Shown here in pieces: positions 23,511 to 31,605 of a stretch of DNA of 64,000 bases. Within the stretch, counting starts at the first letter, position 1, and each line of letters begins with the position of its first letter. Source of the stretch: a bacterium. Lineage in GTDB: Bacteria; Krumholzibacteriota; Krumholzibacteriia; LZORAL124-64-63. Location: assembly GCA_016703265.1 (NCBI GenBank), contig JADJCK010000004.1:124001-188000 (forward strand), given 5' to 3'. The notes beneath the pieces were generated by a model that was given only the letters and a program-made list of their open reading frames with translations, searched no databases and had not been told where the DNA came from. The position numbers and the translations under genes are program-made.

Positions 23511-26500
23511 GTCGCGGTATCGGCTTCTCCGGCAGTGTCGCCAAGGCGTTCATCGACAGCAAGCTGACGCCGCTGCTGGTGCTGGCGGCCCTGGCCATGG
23601 GCATCTTCGCGGTGGTGGTCACGCCCCGCGAGGAAGAGCCCCAGATCCAGGTGCCCATGATCGACGTGATGGTGCCGTATCCCGGCGCCACCGCCCGCGA
23701 GGTGGAAGAGCGCGTGGCGGCGCCGCTCGAGAAGCTGCTGTGGGAGATCCCCGGCGTGGACTACGTCTACACCACCAGCGGCCCCTCGTACGCGCTGGCC
23801 ATCGTGCGCTTCAAGGTGGGTCAGGACCCCGAGGAGAGTGCCGTCAAGCTGCACACGAAGCTGATGGCCCATCCCGAGGTGATTCCCACCGGCGCCGGCC
23901 CGGCCACCGTCACGCCCAAGGGCATCGACGACGTGCCCATCGTGGCCTTGACCGTCTGGAGCGAGACGCAGGACAGCGGCACGCTGCGCAAGGTGGGCGA
24001 TGAACTGGCGCTCGAGATCAGGAAGATCCGCGACATCTCCGACGTGAATGTGATCGGCGGCGAGCGCCGCGAGCTGACCGTGCGCCTGGACGCCGGGCGC
24101 CTGCAGGCCAGCGGCCTGAGCGCCCTGCAGGTGGCGCAGTCGCTCAAGCAGACGAACTGGAGCCTGCCCGCCGGCTCGCTGACGGCCGGCAACCAGGAAG
24201 TGCTGCTGGCGGCCGAGGGCGCCCTGCGCACCGCCGACGACGTGCGCGGCGTGGTGGTCGGCGTCCGCAATGGCCGTCCCGTGCGGCTGGGCGACGTGGC
24301 CGACATCAGCGACGGCACCGCCGAGCGCCAGACCTACGTCATGTTCGGCGCCGGCCCGCAGGCCTCGCACAAGGACATCGACGGCATGCCGGTCGATGCG
24401 CAGGCCATCACCCTGGCCGTGGCCAAGAAGCCCGGCAGCAACGCCGTAGTGCTGGCCAAGCAGATCGAGCACAAGCTGGTCGAGCTGGAGAAGACCCTGC
24501 TGCCGGCCGACGTGCACGTGACCTTCACGCGCAACTACGGCGAAACGGCGCAGGAGAAGTCGAACGAGCTCATCTTCCACGTGCTGGTGGCCACCGGCGC
24601 CGTGGTGCTGCTGATGCTGTTCGCGCTCGGCAAGAAGGAAGCGCTGGTCGTCGCGGTGGCCGTGCCGGTCACCCTGGCCCTGACGCTGGCCGCCAGTACT
24701 GCCATGGGCTACACGCTCAACCGCGTGACCCTGTTCGCGCTGGTGTTCGCCATCGGCATCCTCGTCGACGACGCCATCGTCGTGGTCGAGAACATCCACC
24801 GGCACTTTCAGATGGGCAAGGGCGACCGCAAGCTGGCCGCCGTGTTCGCGACCGACGAGGTGGGCAACCCCACCATCCTGGCCACGTTCACGGTCATCGC
24901 CTCGCTGCTGCCGCTCGCGTTCGTCGGCGGCCTCATGGGCCCGTACATGCGGCCCATCCCGGTCAACGCCTCGTGGGCGATGCTGTTCTCGCTGGTCGTG
25001 GCCTTCGTGGTCACGCCGTGGGTCACCCTGCGCGTGATGGGCCGCCACGGCGGCCATGGTCCCGACGACGGCGGCCACGGCCCCTCGAAGTCGGACCTGC
25101 GCATCACCCGCATGTACACCGCCATCATGAAGCCGCTGATCGGCGACTCGCGCCGGCGCAACCTGGCCCTGTTGGGCGTGGTGCTGCTGCTGGGCGCCTC
25201 GGTCAGCCTCATGTTCCTGCGTGCGGTGCGCGTGAAGATGCTGCCGTACGACAACAAGAGCGAGTTCCAGGTCATCGTCGACATGCCCGAGGGCACCACG
25301 CTCGAGAGCACGGCCGCCGCCGCCAAGGCGCTGGCCGCCGCGGTGCGCACACTGCCCGAGGTGACCGACACCCAGATCTACGTGGGCACCTCGGGCCCGA
25401 TCAACTTCAACGGACTGGTCCGGCACTACTTCATGCGCCAGGGCGCCAACGTGGCCGACATCCAGGTCAACCTGGTCGGCAAGCACGACCGCAAGACGCA
25501 GAGCCACGACCTGTCCAAGCAGGTGCGCGACCTGCGGGTACCCATCGCCAAATAGCACGACGCGAACATCAAGGTGGCCGAAGTGCCGCCTGGCCCGCCA
25601 GTGCTGTCGACGATGGTCGCCGAGATCTACGGCCCCGATCCGCAGCGCCAGCTCGAGGTGGCACAGCAGGTGCGCGCCGTGTTCGAGGCCACGCCCGGCA
25701 TCGTCGACGTGGACTGGATCGTCGAGGCGCCGCAGCCCAAGGTGATCTTCGCCGTCGACCGCGAGAAGGCCGCCGTCGCGGGCATCAGCCCCGAGATGAT
25801 CGCCTTCGAACTGCGGATGGCCGGCGCCGGCGCCGAGGCGGGCCTGCTGCACACCGAGCACGGCCGCACCCCGGTGCCCATCATGCTGCGCACCGACCGC
25901 GCCGGCCGCGCCGGCCTGGCCCAGCTCGAAGGCGTCTCGCTGCCCTCGCCCGAGGGACGCATGGTGCCGCTGGCCTCGCTGGTCACCATCCAGGAGACCG
26001 TCGAGACCGCCAGCATCTACCACAAGAACCTGCGTCGCGTGGTCTACGTGACGGCCGAGGTGGCCGGCGCCACCGAAAGCCCGATCTACGGCATCCTCGA
26101 CATGAAGCAGAAGATCGCCGCCCTGCCCCTGCCCGAAGGCTACGCCATCGAGCAGCTCTACTCGGCCATGCCCACCTCGGAAGACCGCCTGGTCATGAAG
26201 TGGGACGGCGAGTGGCAGATCACGTACGAGGTGTTCCGCGACATGGGCATCGCCTTCGGCGTGGTCATGCTGCTCGTCTACGTGCTGGTGGTGGCCTGGT
26301 TCAAGAGCTTCCTGACGCCGCTGGTCATCATGGCGCCGATCCCCTTGACGCTGATCGGCATCCTGCCCGGCCACTGGCTGACCGGCATGTTCTTCACGGC
26401 CACCTCGATGATCGGCTTCATCGCCCTGTCGGGCATCATCGTCCGCAACTCGATCCTCCTGGTCGACTTCATCGACCTCGAGCTGCAGGGCGGCGCCTCC

Positions 26501-26743
26501 CTCGAGGACGCCGTGCTGCGCGCGGGCGCCGTCCGCTTCCGCCCCATCGTCCTGACCGCCGCGGCCCTCGTCGTCGGCGGCCTGGTCATCGTCCTGGACC
26601 CGATCTTCCAGGGCCTGGCCGTCTCACTCATCTTCGGTGTCATCGTCGCAACGGCCCTGACGCTCGTCGTCATCCCGCTGCTCTACTACCTGCTGCTGCG
26701 GCACCGCGCCGCGCGGCAGCAGCCCCAGGGAGAACAGTCATGA
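23507..26743 (+). pseudogene. RND efflux permease with in-frame TAG
   Basis: A 1,078-codon RND pump of the HAE1-like type. Seen are EVEERVAAPLEKLLWEIPGV, the TM4 proton-relay motif in AIGILVDDAIVVVENIHR, a second large periplasmic loop, and the second half with GIIVRNSILLVDFIDLE. Codon 683 (25553-25555) is TAG in the sequence context AK-stop-HDANIKVAEVPPGPPV; the frame before and after is the same and the protein resumes exactly as expected. So a single base change, AAG to TAG, would explain it. Either the pump is inactive, or two pieces of 682 and about 390 residues are made, or the base call is wrong. The following DUF2892 gene overlaps its stop. Confidence 0.9.
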
Positions 26744-26949
26744 CCCTCAACGAAATGCTCCGCGCCATCGCCGGCTTCTTCGTCCTGCTCTCGGTTGCCT
26801 TGGGCTGGTTCGTGAGCCCGTACTGGTTCGCCTTCACGGCCTTCGTCGGCGTGAACCTGATCCAGTCGGCCTTCACCCGGTGGTGCCCGATGATCGCGCT
26901 GCTCCGCAAGCTCGGCGTGCCCGAGGTGCGCGGGGGCGGGTGCTGCTGA
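26740..26949 (+). CDS. DUF2892 (YgaP-like) small membrane protein
   Basis: A 69-residue protein with two hydrophobic helices (AGFFVLLSVALGWFV and YWFAFTAFVGVNLIQSAF), then TRWCPMIALLRKLGV and a terminal GGGCC. This is the membrane part found attached to rhodanese in YgaP. The Cys in the WCPM motif and the terminal Cys pair may bind metal or sulfur. It overlaps the RND stop (ATGA), and such genes often close ArsR-type efflux operons, so it probably belongs to the same stress response. Confidence 0.85.
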   Translation: MTLNEMLRAIAGFFVLLSVALGWFVSPYWFAFTAFVGVNLIQSAFTRWCPMIALLRKLGVPEVRGGGCC

Positions 26950-26969
26950 GGCTCGGGTTAGCACGAACA

Positions 26970-27021
26970 AGGGCGGGGTGATGCCCCGCCCTGGCGCCAG
27001 GGGACCGGTTCTGCCGGTCCC
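26970..27021 (+). terminator. Double-hairpin terminator of the efflux operon
   Basis: Two hairpins follow the last gene: AGGGCGGGG-5-CCCCGCCCT (26970-26992) and GGGACCGG-5-CCGGTCCC (27001-27021), the second followed by TTCGGCTTTCG. Together they should end the rightward transcript. Confidence 0.75.
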
Positions 27022-27186
27022 TTCGGCTTTCGTGCACGCCTGTTGGCGGCAGGATAGCGCGGAAGTCGCGGCGGCGCCAAGTCCCCATGCGCGGCCGGGG
27101 GCGCCGCCAGGCGCGCGGGCCGGGCGCGCCCGCCCTGCGGTCATTCGTGCCGGCACTTCTTCGGGCAGCACTTGTGCCGCCGGCGC

Positions 27187-28488
27187 CTACACGGCCGCTG
27201 CCAGAGCCATCGCCGTTTCCTTCACCGGCACTTGCGCCGCCGGCACTTGCTCCGCCGGCACTTGCTCCACCGCCACTTGCTCCACCGGCACTTGCGCTCT
27301 CACTTGCGCCGGCGCAAGTGCCCCCCTCGCATGCGCGAACGCATGACACCGGCTGCACAACGTCACCAGGTTGTCCGCTGTGTTGGCCCCGCCGGCCTGG
27401 CGCGGCGTGATGTGGTGCACTTCCAGGAACCGCGTGGCCCCGCAACCCGGCGACGCGCAACGATGCCGATCCCGCACCAGCACGGCCGCCCGCAGCGCGG
27501 GCGGAATCGTCGCCCGGTTGGGCCGGCCCCGCTCGCGCACGCGCGCGTCGCAGGTCAGCGCCGCGACTTGCGCTGGCGCAAGTGGCAGTTCGCCCCGCGC
27601 GGTCACGGCGGCAGCGGCTTCGCAGGTGGGACACTGGTGTACGACGATCTGCGTGGCCATATGGCGAGTGGCCCTTCTCGCGACGTTGCGACCGGGTGAC
27701 TCCTTCGCGGGCAATGCGGGCGCAGCTGACGCCGCCTCGGCGTCATCGACGGCCATCATTGCCGGCTCCCCGCCACCAACACCCGCCCCCTCGACCAGCG
27801 CCGCCAACCCCGCCAATACCAGCTCGGCGCGATCGGCCGTGGCCGGCGCCACCCGCGCCTTGCGCGCCGCCTCGAGAAGCGCCTCGAAGCGGGCGAGCTG
27901 CACAGCATCGAGGCGCAGCGTGACCTGGTATGTGGATGCCTCCGTGGCCTGCAACGGCGCGAACCCGGGGTCCGGCGCGGACACCATCGCCGGCACTTGC
28001 GCCGGCGCAAGTGCGGGATCATCCCCGAACGTCATCTGCGCAGAGGCCGCCGCCGAAGCACCCACCCGCGCCCGCTTCCGCGCCGCCTGCACCTCGCGCT
28101 CGAGTTCGCGCCGCCCCTGCGTCTTCGCCTGCGCCACCCAGGCGGCCTGCGTTTCGGCGGTGGCCACGCGCGCCACCTGCTGCGCCTTGGTCCAGCCGAG
28201 CTCCCCGACGGTGACCGCTTCGCGGAGCAGGGGCAGCCGGTCGAGGTCATCGGCCAGCCGCTTGAACTGCCAGGCGCGGTTGTCGCTGAAACCGAGGGCC
28301 TGCGTCGCGTAGAGGTGACGGCTGGCGTAACCCAGCTCGCGAAAGAGCCCGCGCCGCTGCACCTCGGCGAACCAGAGCACGGCGCATTCGTGGGCCCGAT
28401 CGCCCACAGCAAGGGCCTGGTGCAGCGCTTCATCGACACGCGCGGCCGACTGGCCGGCTTCATAGACGGGCAGGGTGAAGGCGGGCAT
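27187..28488 (-). CDS. DUF222/HNH endonuclease-like protein
   Basis: A 433-residue protein with an N-terminal DUF222 helical domain (residues about 20-150) and a C-terminal HNH nuclease. The HNH part is complete: RDRHRCASPGCG, EVHHITPRQAGG, NTADNLVTLCSRCHAFAH, with two zinc-type Cys pairs and the HH of the active site. Its gene contains three copies of the dispersed palindrome, each read in the same frame as LAPAQV, and ends in five 15-bp repeats encoding QVPxE-like units. DUF222/HNH genes occur as repeated families, for example REP13E12 in Mycobacterium. The start follows GAAAGG. Confidence 0.88.
   Translation of the reverse strand: MPAFTLPVYEAGQSAARVDEALHQALAVGDRAHECAVLWFAEVQRRGLFRELGYASRHLYATQALGFSDNRAWQFKRLADDLDRLPLLREAVTVGELGWTKAQQVARVATAETQAAWVAQAKTQGRRELEREVQAARKRARVGASAAASAQMTFGDDPALAPAQVPAMVSAPDPGFAPLQATEASTYQVTLRLDAVQLARFEALLEAARKARVAPATADRAELVLAGLAALVEGAGVGGGEPAMMAVDDAEAASAAPALPAKESPGRNVARRATRHMATQIVVHQCPTCEAAAAVTARGELPLAPAQVAALTCDARVRERGRPNRATIPPALRAAVLVRDRHRCASPGCGATRFLEVHHITPRQAGGANTADNLVTLCSRCHAFAHARGALAPAQVRAQVPVEQVAVEQVPAEQVPAAQVPVKETAMALAAAV
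27225..27299. repeat. Five tandem 15-bp repeats in the HNH gene
   Basis: Five units of the form CCGGCACTTGCTCCG (27225, 27240, 27255, 27270, 27285), each carrying the half-site CACTTGC of the dispersed palindrome, running directly into palindrome copy 4 at 27301. In protein they give a short QVP-type tail after the HNH domain. Confidence 0.85.
27301..27320. repeat. Dispersed palindrome, copy 4 (20 bp)
   Basis: Perfect palindrome with left arm CACTTGCGCC, inside the HNH gene just after the nuclease domain, read as LAPAQV. Confidence 0.9.
27566..27583. repeat. Dispersed palindrome, copy 5 (one mismatch)
   Basis: ACTTGCGCTGGCGCAAGT, one base off at the centre, inside the HNH gene between DUF222 and HNH parts, again read as LAPAQV. 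Confidence 0.85.
27993..28014. repeat. Dispersed palindrome, copy 6 (22 bp)
   Basis: Perfect 22-bp palindrome with left arm GCACTTGCGCC inside the HNH gene, in the linker after DUF222, read as LAPAQV. Confidence 0.9.
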
Positions 28489-28532
28489 GGCGCGGCCTTT
28501 CGAGGGATTGGGATGGGAGGAGTGATGGATTC

Positions 28533-28561
28533 AAGATAGCGAACAAAGAACGTAACATCAA
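28533..28561 (-). promoter_or_regulatory. Promoter of the HNH gene
   Basis: On the minus strand TTGATG (28556-28561), 17 bases, TATCTT (28533-28538). Upstream lies a notably AT-rich stretch with an 11-bp palindrome TATACAGTATA (28576-28586), possibly an operator. Confidence 0.6.
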
Positions 28562-28663
28562 GCAATTAAAATAAATATACAGTATACACAACATGGATCC
28601 CGGTGAGGGCTGCGCGCCCGGCCAGATGCGGTTGCGCCCGTCGCCCGCTCCACCCCCACCGGC

Positions 28664-28677
28664 TTGCGCCGGCGCAA
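28664..28677. repeat. Dispersed palindrome, copy 7 (14-bp core)
   Basis: TTGCGCCGGCGCAA, in the intergenic DNA between the HNH gene promoter and the terminator of the phosphodiesterase-like gene. Confidence 0.8.
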
Positions 28678-28712
28678 CAACCCACCTCCCGACAACGCGA
28701 CATCCAACGGAA

Positions 28713-28752
28713 GAGCCGGCCGCCAAACCACGCGGGGTTTGGCGGCCGGCTC
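28713..28752 (-). terminator. Strong hairpin after the phosphodiesterase-like gene
   Basis: A perfect 17-bp stem GAGCCGGCCGCCAAACC with a 6-base loop, 25 bases past the stop of the leftward gene and followed by TTCCGTTGG. It is the strongest stem in this part of the window. Confidence 0.75.
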
Positions 28753-28776
28753 CAAAAGACCGAAAGGCGACGCGGT

Positions 28777-30591
28777 CTACTCCACCAGCACCACCGACCG
28801 CACCTCGCGCACCAGCTCCCCCCCGACGCGTGCACTCAGCACCACCTGGTACACACCCGAGGCCACCGGCCGGCCGCCGAAATCTCGGCCATCCCAGACA
28901 ACGGAGTGCACACCCGCATCGTAGCCCGCCGCGGGGAACGCCCGCACCAGGCGACCCTGCACGTCGTACACGTTCAGGGCGGCGTCGCCGGCGGCGTCCA
29001 GGGCGAAGCGGAGCTGCGTCGAAGGGTTGAACGGGTTCGGGGCGTTGGGCAGCAGGCGCGCGGCGGCGCCGACAGAAGAGCCCGCACCCGGCACCGATGC
29101 CACGTACGTGCCCACCGTGAAGTCGGCCACGCGCGGGGCGTGGTCGCTGGCGGTCGGGATGTCGGACGCCAGCAGGCCGGTGGCCGTCAGCGTGGCCGGC
29201 TGCATCGTGCGTGTCTCGAGGATGAAGTGGTTGTGCAGCGTCAGGGCGCTGTCGGTGTAGAAGATCCAGTCCAGCACGCCCGGGTAGAAGGTGCTGGTGT
29301 CGCTGCGCCAGGTGTAGCTGGCGCGGCCGTCGGGGTGGCGCGAGGGCGGCACGGCGAAGGCGGTGCCGTCCCAGTCGGGCGGGGAGTCGACGCCGTAGGT
29401 GCCGTTGTCGATGATGTCGCCGGTGAGGATGGTGTCGAGCTGCTGCTGCCAGCCCACCAGGTTCATGTCGCCGGCCATGATCACCGGCGTGTTCGCGGGC
29501 AGGGTGAGGCGGCCGCCGGCGGTGCGCGCGTCGCGCAGGAACGAGATGATGCCGTCGGCTTCCTCCTGGCGCGTGGCGTCGTCGGTGCAGCAGCGCAGGT
29601 GGGCGCCGATGAACAGCAGGTCCGTCGACTGCGAGGGGCCCAGGTCGAGCAGCGCCGCGGTTTCGCGCAGCGAGGTGTTGTTGTTCACCAGCCATGTCTG
29701 CAGGATGGGGAAGCGGCTGACGATCACGTTGCCGTCGTCGATCTTCGCGGCGTACCACTGTTCGCCGGGGCCGCTCGGCAGGAAGACTTCCACCTGCGCG
29801 GCGGTCTGCGCCGCGGTGTGGTTCCACACCTCGCACAGCACCATGAAGTCGGGGTCGATGGCATCGAAAATGCGGTTCTGCGCCGGCTGCTTGGACGCAG
29901 TCCAGAGACCATCCGACAGGATGTTCCACGACATGATGCGGATGTGCGACGGATCGTTACGGCCCAGCGGCAGCGTGGGCGCCACGTCGCTGCCGACGGT
30001 GAACGTGTAGCTGATGCTGCCGGTGTTGGGCGCCAGGTCGCCGGAGGTCGCATCGCGCAGGATGAACCGCACGGCCGCGCCGGTCATGAACGAGGTCGAT
30101 CCCGCCGGCACGCTGCCGCGGCGCAGCGCCACCTCGAACTGGTTGCCGCTCACGGTGGGGCCCATCATCAGGCCCACGTTGTCGTGGTACACCGTGTAGT
30201 TCGTCGTGGCCGGCCGGAAGGTGCCGTTGCGCAAGCCGAATCTCCAGACCAGCTCGGCGCCGATGCCGCCGAACGAAGTGCCCGTGGCCGCGTTCAGGTC
30301 GGTGTCGAGGTACAGCTCCATCGACTGCTGCTCGTCGGGCTGCACGTCGCCGGTCACCTCGAAGCGGATGTAGAGGAAGTCCTGGTCGTTGGCCACCGCC
30401 ACGGCGCGGAAGTCGACGGTGCCGCCGTCGCCGGCCGGGTCGGTGTGCAGCGGCGTCACTTCCGCCCAGTCGTCGAAATCGCCATCCAGCTGGATGGGCA
30501 TGAGGTCGGCACGGGCGGGCAGGGCCGCCAGTGTAAGCAGCGCGCACAACACGACCGGGCCGGGGGTCCGGAACAGGTTTCTGGGCGACAC
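28777..30591 (-). CDS. Secreted endonuclease/exonuclease/phosphatase-like protein
   Basis: A protein of about 604 residues. After the signal peptide (ending LPARA) comes a CBM9/DOMON-like domain starting IQLDGDFDDWAEV. The EEP domain shows IRIMSWNIL, DPDFMVLCEVW, AGDMNLVGWQQQLD and the final TASDHAPRVADF, so the metal-dependent nuclease or phosphodiesterase centre looks complete. The C-terminal 80 residues are a FlgD-like Ig module (NAPNPFNPSTQLRF, LNVYDVQGRLVR, VVWDGRDFGGRPVASGVY), often a secretion or sorting tail. The GTG at 30591 is preferred since it follows CGGGAG and starts the signal peptide; a TTG at 30639 lies in a TATAAT promoter box (30639-30644). Confidence 0.85.
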   Translation of the reverse strand: MSPRNLFRTPGPVVLCALLTLAALPARADLMPIQLDGDFDDWAEVTPLHTDPAGDGGTVDFRAVAVANDQDFLYIRFEVTGDVQPDEQQSMELYLDTDLNAATGTSFGGIGAELVWRFGLRNGTFRPATTNYTVYHDNVGLMMGPTVSGNQFEVALRRGSVPAGSTSFMTGAAVRFILRDATSGDLAPNTGSISYTFTVGSDVAPTLPLGRNDPSHIRIMSWNILSDGLWTASKQPAQNRIFDAIDPDFMVLCEVWNHTAAQTAAQVEVFLPSGPGEQWYAAKIDDGNVIVSRFPILQTWLVNNNTSLRETAALLDLGPSQSTDLLFIGAHLRCCTDDATRQEEADGIISFLRDARTAGGRLTLPANTPVIMAGDMNLVGWQQQLDTILTGDIIDNGTYGVDSPPDWDGTAFAVPPSRHPDGRASYTWRSDTSTFYPGVLDWIFYTDSALTLHNHFILETRTMQPATLTATGLLASDIPTASDHAPRVADFTVGTYVASVPGAGSSVGAAARLLPNAPNPFNPSTQLRFALDAAGDAALNVYDVQGRLVRAFPAAGYDAGVHSVVWDGRDFGGRPVASGVYQVVLSARVGGELVREVRSVVLVE

Positions 30592-30766
30592 GATGGGCAA
30601 CTCCCGGAAGAAAAGCGGTCCTTTGGTGTATTTTTGCAATTATATCACCTTTCCCGGCCCGGGGCCACGACAACCGTCCCGGCGGGGTCATTTTCGGTTC
30701 CCCCGATTTTGGATATCTGGTATCGTCTTATGCGGAATCTACGCATACCGGAGGGTCGTTCCCGCG

Positions 30767-31597
30767 ATGTCCCATGATATGGATCCACCGACGCCGGCGG
30801 ATGACGCCAGCTCCAGGTCGCCAACGGCGGAACGCGCCCGCGATGTCCTTCACTCCACGCTCGACCTGCTCCAGCTGGTCGACTGCGCCTCGATCGACGA
30901 GATCATCCAGCGGGGGCTCGACGAGTCGGTGCGCCTGACGGACAGCTGCATCGGCTATTTCCATTTCATCAATGCCGACCAGGCCACCATCCGGCTGCAC
31001 ACCTGGTCCACCGGCACGAAGCGGATCTGCACCACGGTCGAGGCCACGCACTATCCCATCGCGCAGGCAGGCATCTGGGTCGACTGCGTGCATCGCCGCG
31101 AACCCGTCATCCACAACGACTACGCCGCCGAGCCGCACCGCAAGGGATTGCCGCAGGGCCACGCCGTCCTGATGCGCGACCTGGGTGTGCCGGTGTTCGA
31201 GGAAGGGCGCATTGCCGCGACGCTGGGCGTGGGCAACAAGGAGACGGCGTACGACCAGGACGATGTCGAGCTGACGCAGCTGCTGGCCAACACCATCTGG
31301 AGCATCGTCCAGCGCAAGCGCGTGCAGGAGCACCTGCGCGAACAGATCGTGGCCCGCACCGAGGAGTTGCGCCAGCGCAACGAGCAGTTGCAGCAGGCGC
31401 TGGCCGATGTGCAGACGCTCAGCGGCATCGTGCCCATCTGTTCCTACTGCAAGCAGATCCGCGACGATCGTGGCTTCTGGAACCACCTCGAGTCGTACCT
31501 GTCGCGGCATACCGAGGCGCGGTTCAGCCACGGTATCTGCCCGGCGTGCGCGGCCAAGGAATTCCCCGACCTGCCGCTGCACCCGCCCGACAACTGA
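30767..31597 (+). CDS. GAF-domain sensor protein with Cys-rich tail
   Basis: A 276-residue cytoplasmic protein. Residues about 25-190 form a GAF domain of the kind found in signalling proteins (LTDSCIGYFHFINADQ, GIWVDCVHRREPVIHNDY, LGVGNKETAYDQDDVELTQLLANTIW). A coiled-coil helix follows (RVQEHLREQIVARTEELRQR). The C-terminus has two Cys pairs, PICSYCKQIRDDRGFW and GICPACAAKEFPD, a zinc- or redox-like tail seen in many bacterial signalling proteins. There is no kinase or output domain, so it must act through a partner. The ATG at 30767 follows GGAGGG. Confidence 0.82.
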   Translation: MSHDMDPPTPADDASSRSPTAERARDVLHSTLDLLQLVDCASIDEIIQRGLDESVRLTDSCIGYFHFINADQATIRLHTWSTGTKRICTTVEATHYPIAQAGIWVDCVHRREPVIHNDYAAEPHRKGLPQGHAVLMRDLGVPVFEEGRIAATLGVGNKETAYDQDDVELTQLLANTIWSIVQRKRVQEHLREQIVARTEELRQRNEQLQQALADVQTLSGIVPICSYCKQIRDDRGFWNHLESYLSRHTEARFSHGICPACAAKEFPDLPLHPPDN

Positions 31598-31605
31598 CCG
31601 CGAAC

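Noticed and set aside
23345..26374. Open frame of more than 1,000 codons antisense to the RND pump
   Set aside because: It mirrors codon bias of the GC-rich pump gene, is rich in His, Arg and Gly, and has no recognisable domain.
27225..27320. Possible CRISPR-like array
   Set aside because: The 15-bp units are directly adjacent without spacers and are in frame with the HNH coding sequence.
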